NCBI RefSeq assembly: GCF_040958095.1
Contig: NC_091228.1
Coordinates: forward strand, 6,926,200 to 6,990,199
DNA from: Procambarus clarkii
Taxonomy: Eukaryota > Arthropoda > Malacostraca > Decapoda > Cambaridae
Direction of reading: 5' to 3'
DNA length: 64,000 nucleotides
Position 1 is the stretch's first letter, and each line of letters begins with the position of its first letter. Below are positions 50,903 to 61,300 of this stretch, in pieces. Below the pieces are notes generated by a model that saw only the letters and a program-made list of their open reading frames with translations, was not told where the DNA came from and searched no databases. A program made the translations under genes and the position numbers.

Positions 50903-52540
50903 ATGGCGCTTCTCCAGCTGTGTGCCCTCGTGGGGCTCATGTACATGGGCGTGGGTGTGGCAGGCTTGGCAGACGAGCAGTGCCACACCTTCGCTGGAGG
51001 AGCCGTCTACCCTAACACCGAGGGCCGGGCATCTGGGCACAACCTCCAGTGGACCAAAGCCATGAGTGGGTATTTGGCTTTGGTACAAATACTGTATAAT
51101 AATAAGAGGATTTTAAGTCACAAGAGTCACAATGACGTGGTTGAAGTATGTTGACCAGACCACATACTTGAAAGTGAAGGGACGACGACGTTTCGGTCCG
51201 TCCTGGACCATTCTCAAGTCACAATCGACTTCGGAATGGTCCAGGACGGACCGAAACGTCGTCCCTTCACTTATTAGTATGTGATCTGGTCAACATTGGA
51301 TTTTAATATCATTTGTGTATATTAACATATTTAAATATGTTAATAAAGTCTTGCATATATAATATTTTAAGTTGATGCTGGCAGGAATTGTAAAATTGGT
51401 AAAATTACTCGACTCATTGCTCGGAATGATTTTTGTATATCAATCGTTATTTATATTTATTGCAGTAAGCAGGCCTGCACCAGCATGGGAAGGTACTGCT
51501 GTAATTGACGGCCAGTTTCAAGAGTTGAAGCTCTCCGATTTCCGTGGCAAATACCTAGTCTTCTTCTTCTACCCATTAGACTTGTGAGTGTCAAGCAGCT
51601 GTTACCTGTACTTTTAAGGTTAGATTATGCCTGTGAATTATTTACTGTAGCTACTTTGTATGTTTTCTTACAGGTTCCATATGGCTTTTGGATTTCCATA
51701 TGGTTCCATATGGCTCATCCCAAGCTCTCCACTGATTTTTTTTGCTCCTGTGGTTTCACCCATTTCTTTTCCTGTTATGTGGGACAATTATTTTTCATTT
51801 TCTCTCAATTCTTCTGCATTCTTTGCTTTGCTACTCTACAGTGGGCTGCAAATAGCAACAGCCTGGTGAACCAGGCTCTCACAATTCAAGCCTGGTCCCC
51901 GGGCCGGGCTTGGGGAGTAGAAGAACTCCCAGAACCCCATCTAGAAGGTATCCAGCAAGTCTGTCATGCAAACTTGTAGTGTACATGTTGCTGCCACTGG
52001 GGTTGATGGTGGTAGTGGTGGCGGTGGCAGCCAGGCAGGAAAATGAACAGTGTGAGCCTACAGTTGGTGGTTACATGTGATACCAAGAAAGTAACTTGAA
52101 GGCTTTTTTTAAGTTCATGGACTGCACTTATGTTAATTATTCTAGTGATCTTTATTGTATTCAATAACATCTGAAAGAATGATTAAACCCTGACAGTGGT
52201 GCCAGTGCTAGAATGTTGTTGTTCTTAATTGTTTCTTATCCTGGTCCTATGATGGTGAATATTAACTTAAGAGGGCAACTTAATGATGCTTTTTGCGTAC
52301 TACTTTTTCATGTTTTACTCGTCATTATTGAATTTTTTATTGTTACAATGTTTTTCTTTAATTATCCGTTAAATGTTTGTAACTGCTTTGTTGACTTTTT
52401 TCAGTACATTTGTGTGTCCAACTGAGATTTTGGCTTTTAATGATTGAGTGGAAGAGTTTCGGAAGTTAAACACTGAAGTAATAGCCTGTTCAATCGACTC
52501 TCACTTCACTTACCTTGCTTGGACTAACACAGCACGTAAG
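50903..52540 (+). pseudogene. PRDX4: Secreted peroxiredoxin-4 copy, broken and 3'-truncated
   Basis: Exon 1 (50903-51062) gives a signal peptide (MALLQLCALVGLMYMGVGVAG) and the PRDX4-specific DEQCHTFAGGAVYP segment. Exon 2 (51466-51583) gives [15 protein letters not shown]...[14 protein letters not shown]. Exon 3 (52405-52540) gives TFVCPTEILAFND, with the peroxidatic Cys, then [20 protein letters not shown]. Two lesions are visible. The exon 1 donor reads gccatgagtg where gcc-a/gtgagt is expected, so the GT is gone. The codon before VEEF is TGA (52445-52447), consistent with CGA to TGA. Exons for the resolving Cys were not found. Introns and the 5' flank are kept, so this is a DNA-level duplicate rather than a retrocopy. 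A palindromic mobile element sits in intron 1. Assembly error cannot be excluded. Confidence 0.85.
51117..51297. mobile_element. Palindrome-family element, copy 9, in PRDX4 intron 1
   Basis: Arms around caagtcacaatcgacttcgg. A candidate 9-bp duplication ggattttaa is at 51108-51116 and 51298-51306. A truncated further copy is at 50136-50180. Confidence 0.7.
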
Positions 52541-53890
52541 GTATGTTCGGCTAGACAGAGTTGCCTGTACCGAGAATCACTAGAATTTAGACACATATTT
52601 AATTGGTTAATTTTTGTTTAGAGCTGAATCAAGTCTAACGGTGTACATTTCTAGTGTAAAATTCATAATTTTTAATTTTAGTTATCCCACCTGTTTGTTA
52701 CCCAAAGCAAGATCCTACACTCTTTGAATTGGCTCTTTTTGCAGTCAAGGCTATTGGCCCTGTTGGGTCTTGCTGGTATATACTTGAATCTGCCCTGGAT
52801 GTCAATAAAAAAATTATTTTCATAATCGCTAACCTTTTTTCAGGTACTACTTGACAACACAGAGATTATTAAACAGTGCCTTAGCTAACTACCAAACTGC
52901 CATTAGGTCTGTGATGCTGACTGCCACCAGATGGCAGCACCAGCACTATAATAATGCCTATCGACCCACCCCCGCTCATATTTCATCTCGACATACCTAG
53001 GCTTCTGATTGTGGGTAGGCAGGGGAAAGGGCGCAAGAAAAGACCAGGTAGCCGAGGCAGGCGATTCAGGCTTAACCTAACTGAAAGGATAAGGTCAGGT
53101 GAAGGTTGGGTGCGATTGAGGCTAGTCGAGCCTAGCCTCAGGCTGGACTTGGGGAGTAGAATTCCCGATACCCTCTCCAGATGTGCTCCAAGAAGGAAAC
53201 CCATAGCTGAAGCAAAACGAACAAATTCGGCTGCAAAAAATTCTGTAAATGCGTAAACTTGGGCCAAGTAATTGGACTATGCCACCATGCACACCAGTAA
53301 ATTGACTGGGCATATACACTGCACTGCGTAAACTCATTCTGTTGAAGGCAATGTCAAGGAAGGGTGGATATACATTGGTAGTTCCCTAAATCATACCCAA
53401 AGACTAAAAATTGTGACTGAATTAAACAATCATTTGATTTGGATGCAGTCTGAATTATGTGGCTTAGTGGTTAAATTGTTTAAAGATGAACAGTCGGTTT
53501 ATGTGTACAAAAACATTAAATCAATACCTTGATAACAAAATTGATACAAATTAAATAAAATATTATAACTAGGACTGTACCAGTCAATAATATTATTGAC
53601 TGGTACAGTCTTGTCACACTTTTTATATGGCGAGTTTTCTTTGCGAACAGTTTTTCTTAAATGCAAAATTAGCAAATTTGTAGTCGACAAGATGTTTAGG
53701 AGCAGTAACAATTGACCTGAAAGTGCTAATGATCCATGTTATGTGTGATTAAAGACGACACGACTCTGAGCTTCGGTAGTGACACGGGAAAAGATGAAGA
53801 AGAGTAAAATCTCACCACAATCTATAAAATTCAGTTCCCTTATGACATGTATTGATAATTTGATGACTTATTCTTCAACAGTTAAAGTCC
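52541..53890. other. No gene recognised downstream of the PRDX4 relic
   Basis: The expected later peroxiredoxin exons were not found. It contains a LINE tail scrap (53118-53180) and a palindrome. Confidence 0.5.
53562..53610. repeat. Perfect short palindrome
   Basis: gactgtaccagtcaataat followed directly by its reverse complement attattgactggtacagtc. Confidence 0.8.
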
Positions 53891-53891
53891 A

Positions 53892-54151
53892 GGGGCCAGA
53901 TTCACGAAGCAGTTATGCAAGCACTTATGAACCTATACATCAATTCTTAATCTTTGGCGGCTTTGGTTAAAATTATTAAACAGTTAATGAACTCGGAAGC
54001 ACCAGGAGGCTGTTTATAAGAATAACAACAGTTGATTGGCAAGTTTTCATGCTTGTAAACTGTTTAATAAATGTAAGCAAAGCCATCAAAGATTGAAGAA
54101 AGATGTACACGTTCGTAAGTACTTGCATAACTGCTTCGTGAATCTGGCTCC
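53892..54151. mobile_element. MITE with about 45-bp TIRs
   Basis: ggggccagattcacgaagca ... gcaagcacttatgaacc at the left; cgtaagtacttgcataactg ... tgaatctggctcc at the right. A lone right end of the same family is at 7945-7989 (gtgcttgcgtaactgcttta). Confidence 0.8.
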
Positions 54152-54539
54152 AGATGTTGGAAGTTAAAATCAGTACTTTAGCTTGGGCAAAGTGCCGAAC
54201 ATCAAGGTGGTCATTGGAAAAAAATGACAGAGGCTAAAAATATGTACATATTTGTTAAGAGAGGCAAACTTGGATCTTCAGTCAGCGAGGCTTCAGTATC
54301 TGGCAGTCAAAACAGTTTACAAAGAATTTGTACAAAATTTTTTGGGGTGAGATTAGATTAAGCTGCTAATTGATTCATTTTAAAAGTTTTAATCAAATTT
54401 TAAAATACATACGATATAAAGTCTTTTAGTTCTTATGTGTACATACCTGGAACATACCTGGAGAGGGTTTTGGGAGTTCTTCTACACCCCGAGCGCGGTC
54501 TGAGTTCAGGCAGTTCCACTTTTTTTTTTAATTCTTTAC

Positions 54540-55045
54540 TGTAAAGAATATTACATAAACAACATTGGAGTAACTGGACAAATTAACATATACGACACCA
54601 GGCATAAATTACCATCCAAATCTACTGAAGTTATCTTGTATGCTCTTGCTAATTGCCAGGATGATAAGCTGATATGCAATATAATGAATGTCAGCAGACA
54701 CAAGGACTCAAGTATGAGTGGGGTATATGCTGTGGCGTTTGCTGCATCACTTGCAAGTGGTGTAGATCCGGTGAACCTCGTATGATATGCAGAATGAGAC
54801 AACATCTTCAAGAGAACTTTAAAGGAAAGTGTCTCATCTCATTCCCTGCAGCTCAGACACTGAGAAGAAAACGAATCATCCGGTCATGCTCGATGGAAGT
54901 GTACTGCATTTGCAGAAAGCTAAATGATTTGAAGCTGATGGTATGCTGTGACCGTTGCAATATTTGGCACCATGGATCATGTGTAGGTGTTACAGAATGT
55001 AATGATGATTCGTGGATTTGTTTCTTGTGCGCTAGCAAGTTGTAA
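54540..55045 (+). mobile_element. Relic of a transposon-type ORF: Ulp1-like protease segment plus PHD finger
   Basis: The frame 54540-54785 reads NIGVTGQINIYDTRH...MNVSRHKDSSMSGVYAVAFA, resembling the C-terminal Ulp1-like cysteine-protease segment common in animal transposon ORFs; the expected DCG reads MSG, so the catalytic Cys is lost. After a frameshift near 54785 the frame continues MRQHLQENF and then a C4HC3 PHD finger (CICRKLN, VCCDRC, WHHGSC, WICFLC), with its stop at 55043. It lacks its N-terminal part. Confidence 0.6.
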
Positions 55046-55072
55046 ATTATAATTTAAAATACTTAATTAATA

Positions 55073-55076
<4 letters not shown>

Positions 55077-55122
<46 letters not shown>
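55077..55122. repeat. (ATT)n microsatellite
   Basis: About 15 ATT units, 30 bp after the PHD-finger relic stop codon. Confidence 0.95.
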
Positions 55123-55124
<2 letters not shown>

Positions 55125-56040
55125 ACCTCACCAAATGCTTTGCTGAATCAAATAGTGTTATTACTTTCAATGTGTTACAATAGCATAATTAAGTGCTGCA
55201 ACTATCAGGCCTTTTATATAGTCGGTATTTGTTATATTCTGTACTCTTTTAATGTTATTTAAATTTCAAATAGAATTAGTTTTTAAAGTATGTATCTTAA
55301 TAAATTTGAACCTTATATTATTTAACATCAACAAATTAGATTTCGAATATTAAAACCAATTTCAACCAATTAAAGGATTTATCCTTTAATGTTAAAAATT
55401 GTTCAAACTGAAATAAATATATAACACTGTACAGTACAGTTGTGTTTAATTATGTTTTGTGATTCCCTTGGAAAAGGTATTTGTGCACCAAGTACTACTA
55501 GGTCATTATGAGATATGCTGAATGTTGTCAATATACCATCTGAATACGCCTCACTTTGCGTTAATCATTGAACGTCCTAATGATTAAGGTCCCCAAAAGG
55601 ACTTAATCAGACCTCAGTGGATATTTTTACTCTCCCTCTCTCTCTCTCTCTCAGAGCATCCCTTTATGTGTTGTATGTGGGTGCTGAAGTTCAGTCTCTT
55701 GTCTATGTACCCAAGCAAACCCAAGCAAACTACTGTGGAAATGTGCAGGACAAACATATCAATTGTGACACTAGCTCTCCACATATAGCATTTGCTTAAT
55801 TTAGAAACTGTACTTGTGGTCGATCTCGAACACATGTTGTTGATGTGACGATGTGTTATGAATTTTGTGGCTAGCTCCTCAAGATTGTAACTTGCTTAGA
55901 TAAATAAATTGTGTGTTCAGTCCCTGAACCCATTATGTGATAAATTAACTAAACTAAAAACTATAGTATGGCGACGAAACCTGAACTGCATAATGTAAAT
56001 AGGGATTAACCAGAAAAAGATATAGGTGAAGAATAACACC
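55123..56040. other. No gene recognised
   Basis: AT-rich. The block 55730-55950 (caggacaaacatatcaattg ... ctgtacttgtggtcgatctc) reappears at 57320-57560, so it is an old interspersed repeat. Confidence 0.5.
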
Positions 56041-56044
56041 AGGT

Positions 56045-56250
56045 AACTGTAAAGCTGCCGCCCAGTTGGGTGGGTGTGGAGCACATGACTGTAAAGCTGC
56101 CGCCCAGTTGGGTGGGTGTGGAGCACATGACTGTAAAGCTGCCGCCCAGTTGGGTGGGTGTGGAGCACATGACTGTAAAGCTGCCGCCCAGTTGGGTGGG
56201 TGTGGAGCACATGACTGTAAAGCTGCCGCCCAGTTGGGTGGGTGTGCAGC
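56045..56250 (+). repeat. 42-bp minisatellite, five copies
   Basis: Unit ctgtaaagctgccgcccagt then tgggtgggtgtggagcacatga. Copies look identical apart from the last, which ends tgtgcagca. Confidence 0.9.
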
Positions 56251-57099
56251 AAGACTAATAACTGTGTGACTCACCATAAATGTAAAGTGCCTTGTATAGT
56301 GACTGTTGTGAGCCTCTTGTTGAATCACTTGTGACACAAAAAATTACTGATGTGTGTATTTGTGTGGGTGATTAAATATGTATGTGTATTTATATATGTA
56401 TACGTATGTATATGTACATGTATGCATAAGTATGTGTACATAAATAATTTTGTAACTAGCGTCAAAAGATTGTTATTTGCTTAGCTAAACGAACTAGAGG
56501 GTTCAGTTCCTGAACCGATTATGTGCCTCTGTAATCCTTTACACCACCGCCCACAGGATGGGTATTATGGGGTGCATAATAAAGAAAGAAAATGAATGGA
56601 CCGAACCCCACAATTCATTTAGCTAAGCAAGATACAATCTTAATGAGCTAGTTACAAAATTCACTATAAGTCGTCAAATCATAAATGGGTTCGAGATGGA
56701 CCACAAGTAGTGCATTACATAATTTATCAGTATTGTGCAGCCTGTGATCCCCGCCTGGCTGGATACTGATACCTAGGTAGTTCTCATGTGTCCGGACACC
56801 GGCGATAAGGTGGTATTATTTATTTAACTTAAGAGATATATATTTTTAAATGTTGTCACATTAACGACTACATCTTCCTTTCTTCTGACATATAGATTTT
56901 TAAGATTAATTAAAATATATGGAAACTAATTATACAATTTATTGGCTGGTGTGCAGGGCTTCACACTCTCAGAGCAAGCCATTAAGTAACTATCAAAACG
57001 CATATATCTTCGTTTTCACTTCAGTTATATTTATGACAAAGGATTTTAAATGTATCCTATATTTCTACCTTTCTGATGACATAAATACTTTCGTTAATT

Positions 57100-58396
57100 A
57101 CAATATCTAGATCAAACTAATATTGATTTTCAAAAGGTTGTATATTTTCCATCAATGTGTAAGTTTGTTACAAATGGAGAGCCAAGAAACCTTCTTTAAA
57201 ATATGAATATCTTTCCTCACCTAATAAGATCTAATCTCTGAATAAAACGCAAAAAAAAAAACTTGATTGTAACCTATCCACCGCTGCCCATTGGATGGGG
57301 GAGAGGGGGTTATGTGTAGGATAAACATATCAATTGTGACACTAGCCCTCCATATATGTCAGTTGCTTAAATTATAAACTGTACTTGTGGTCGGTCTCGA
57401 GCCCATTGTTGATGTGACAATGTGCATTGACTTTTGTAACTACCTTATCAAGATTATAACTTGCTTGGCTATATGAATTGTGGGGCTCATTCCCTGAGCC
57501 CATTATGTGCCTCTGTAACACTCCACTATCGTCCATAGGATGGGTATGGAGTGTATAATAAATGAACTAAACTAAGCTCTGCCTTTTTGATAACATATAC
57601 AATTATTAGCTTTATTTGTGAATCTCAATTAATTAAACAATATATCACAGAGCCTGTAGGGTTCGGTGAGATGAGCGAAGAGACATGGGAGATTTTACAT
57701 AAGTACAGTACATGGTAGTTTAAGTAGCGAACGCATGTCAACGAATAACGAGTATATATAACAAAACCATTGTCCTATGAAGTCGATTTAACTTCCAAAC
57801 ATATATTTTTTAATTAATGTTAAATGTTTTCTGGCTAGTTATGTTAGATTTTATTAAAAATACGTATTCTACTTGTTAACATTATAATTTAAATTTGTGA
57901 TAATTTGAGCAGAGAAGTGCGACAACTGGATATGCCAACAAACACTTTCCAAACAACGATATATCTTGGATAAGTCGCTCCACAACATTGCTGCTTGGAC
58001 CATCGACTTCCTTTGATGCTACTTATTTCATAATGAAATTATATTAGTTTGGAGTAAATATATGTTTTCTCATGTTCTGCATTCAGCACCCACATTATAG
58101 TGAGTAAATATACCATATTACTTCATTACTTAAATAATGCTAGGAGGGTTTGAGTAGCTTTGGGTATTTAGTGCACAGAATCTCCAATAGATGGGGCGAG
58201 AGTCGCCCCATCTCTCTCACCCGAGAGAGAGTCGAAACTTAATTTAAAATTGATATATCTTTGTTCTCGAACATGATATATTTCATTTGGTGCAATTATA
58301 ATAATGTTCATATATCGGTCTTTCTGGAGGCATATAAGATTTTAGGCTTTATTAGCGTATCTTTGTTAATTATACAATATATCGGCAAGTGCGTAG
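57100..58396. repeat. Diverged satellite edge
   Basis: Degraded relatives of the 193-bp monomer are visible (for example 58250-58396 with tatctttgttctcgaacatg and tagcgtatctttgttaatta, and weaker copies near 56990-57110 and 57585-57660). Between them (57150-57580) is AT-rich sequence with a duplicated block also seen at 55730-55930 and 56440-56560. No gene was found. Confidence 0.55.
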
Positions 58397-61300
58397 GCGT
58401 CTGCACTCCATGCCCGACAAGCTACTGAGCGCTACTATAAAAACATATGTATCTTCACTTGAGCTATAAATATGTCTATTGTAATGTATTTAAAATGAAG
58501 CTCTTATTTCTATCTTGCTTAAGACTTATAAAACATTTGTGTTTATTAACGAATTTACGTGAAATAAACATTGATCTGAGAGAGAGTTGCTCTGTCGTTC
58601 AGTCTGTACGGGGTGGGAGCTCCGTAATTTTTAAAATACAATAATCTTCATTAGAAATTTAAATATGTCTATAGTAAAGTGTTTAAAGTGAAGCTTATAT
58701 GTCTGTCTTTCTTGAGACATATAAAACATATATGTTTACTAACGAATTCACGTGAAATAAACATTGTTCTGAGAGAGAGTTGCTCGGTCGATCGATCTGT
58801 CCGGGGTCGGAGCTCGGCTATTATAAAAGTACACGTATCTTCGGTTTAAATTTAAATATGCCCATGGTAAGGTATTTAGAATGAAGCTTATATTTCTATC
58901 TTTCTTGTGACATATAAAACTTTTACGTTTATTAAGGAATCTGCGTGAAATAGGCATGGTTCTGAGATGAATGCTGCGGTTTTCGAGCTCGACGCGCGGC
59001 AATGGACGCCATATACACATCCAGTGGGTGTTATTGGACCCCATACCCATTTTATGGGTGGTTGGAGCCCCATACCCATTCTATGGGTGGTTGGAGCCCC
59101 ATACCCATCCTGTGGGTTGTAGTGGACGCCATACTCATCCTGTGGGTGGTATTGGACCCCATACCCTTCCTGTGGGTGGATGTGATCCCCATACTCATCC
59201 TCTGGGTGGATGTGACCCTCATACCCATTCTGTGGGTGGTATTGCACCCCTTACTCACCTAACAGGTGGTAGTGGACAATATACCGATCTTGTAGTTGGT
59301 ATAGTAGACACAATACCATCCTGTTTAGAGTAGTTTACCCCATAGACATTCCAATGAACCATCGTTTTCTGTTAGCGTTCCTACAAAACATCCTTTAAAG
59401 ATTTGTAAAGCACCAACTATGGTATATAATATTGATTGGTGAAGGACTGTTATTCTATGTAATAATTTTTAGTGCTTATTATAATTTACTAAGAACAACT
59501 AATATTTCTCAAAACAAAACTACGAACCTTCAATAGGAAGTAGCTGATCTATAATATTCTAAGAGCATGGACAATAGTAGGTAAATTTCACAACCCATGT
59601 GGGACCTGAAAAGTACAATTTTCCTTATAATTGAACCAATCACGACTATTCTGCTATCTAGGTTGACGGACGGGTACTGTGAGACGCAAGTTGGTACGTG
59701 AGGAAGAGTTTGGGCCTTGGAAAAAAAAGTAACTGGGAATATATCACATATTTACTAATTCATATTCAACATATTGACTTTAAGCATTAAGTCATATATG
59801 TGCTGTCTTGTGTGAGAACGGGTTGCCAACCCGTTCTCACACAATGGACTCACACGTCTGCACTCCATGCCCGACAAGCTACTGAGCGCTACTATAAAAA
59901 CATATGTATCTTCACTTGAGCTATAAATATGTCTATTGTAATGTATTTAAAATGAAGCTCTTATTTCTATCTTGCTTAAGACTTATAAAACATTTGTGTT
60001 TATTAACGAATTTACGTGAAATAAACATTGATCTGAGAGAGAGTTGCTCTGTCGTTCAGTCTGTACGGGGTGGGAGCTCCGTAATTTTTAAAATACAATA
60101 ATCTTCATTAGAAATTTAAATATGTCTATAGTAAAGTGTTTAAAGTGAAGCTTATATGTCTGTCTTTCTTGAGACATATAAAACATATATGTTTACTAAC
60201 GAATTCACGTGAAATAAACATTGTTCTGAGAGAGAGTTGCTCGGTCGATCGATCTGTCCGGGGTCGGAGCTCGGCTATTATAAAAGTACACGTATCTTCG
60301 GTTTAAATTTAAATATGCCCATGGTAAGGTATTTAGAATGAAGCTTATATTTCTATCTTTCTTGTGACATATAAAACTTTTACGTTTATTAAGGAATCTG
60401 CGTGAAATAGGCATGGTTCTGAGATGAATGCTGCGGTTTTCGAGCTCGACGCGCGGCAATGGACGCCATATACACATCCAGTGGGTGTTATTGGACCCCA
60501 TACCCATTTTATGGGTGGTTGGAGCCCCATACCCATTCTATGGGTGGTTGGAGCCCCATACCCATCCTGTGGGTTGTAGTGGACGCCATACTCATCCTGT
60601 GGGTGGTATTGGACCCCATACCCTTCCTGTGGGTGGATGTGATCCCCATACTCATCCTCTGGGTGGATGTGACCCTCATACCCATTCTGTGGGTGGTATT
60701 GCACCCCTTACTCACCTAACAGGTGGTAGTGGACAATATACCGATCCTGTAGTTGGTATAGTAGACACAATACCATCCTGTTTAGAGTAGTTTACCCCAT
60801 AGACATTCCAATGAACCATCGTTTTCTGTTAGCGTTCCTACAAAACATCCTTTAAAGATTTGTAAAGCACCAACTATGGTATATAATATTGATTGGTGAA
60901 GGACTGTTATTCTATGTAATAATTTTTAGTGCTTATTATAATTTACTAAGAACAACTAATATTTCTCAAAACAAAACTACGAACCTTCAATAGGAAGTAG
61001 CTGATCTATAATATTCTAAGAGCATGGACAATAGTAGGTAAATTTCACAACCCATGTGGGACCTGAAAAGTACAATTTTCCTTATAATTGAACCAATCAC
61101 GACTATTCTGCTATCTAGGTTGACGGACGGGTACTGTGAGACGCAAGTTGGTACGTGAGGAAGAGTTTGGGCCTTGGAAAAAAAAGTAACTGGGAATATA
61201 TCACATATTTACTAATTCATATTCAACATATTGACTTTAAGCATTAAGTCATATATGTGCTGTCTTGTGTGAGAACGGGTTGCCAACCCGTTCTCACACA

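Noticed and set aside
52445-52447. TGA in the peroxiredoxin copy read as selenocysteine
   Set aside because: The position corresponds to a non-catalytic basic residue, and the upstream donor is also broken, so a nonsense change is simpler.
52953-53256. 100-codon Arg-rich frame as a gene
   Set aside because: It overlaps a LINE 3' scrap, has no splice or domain support, and its composition mirrors the antisense strand.
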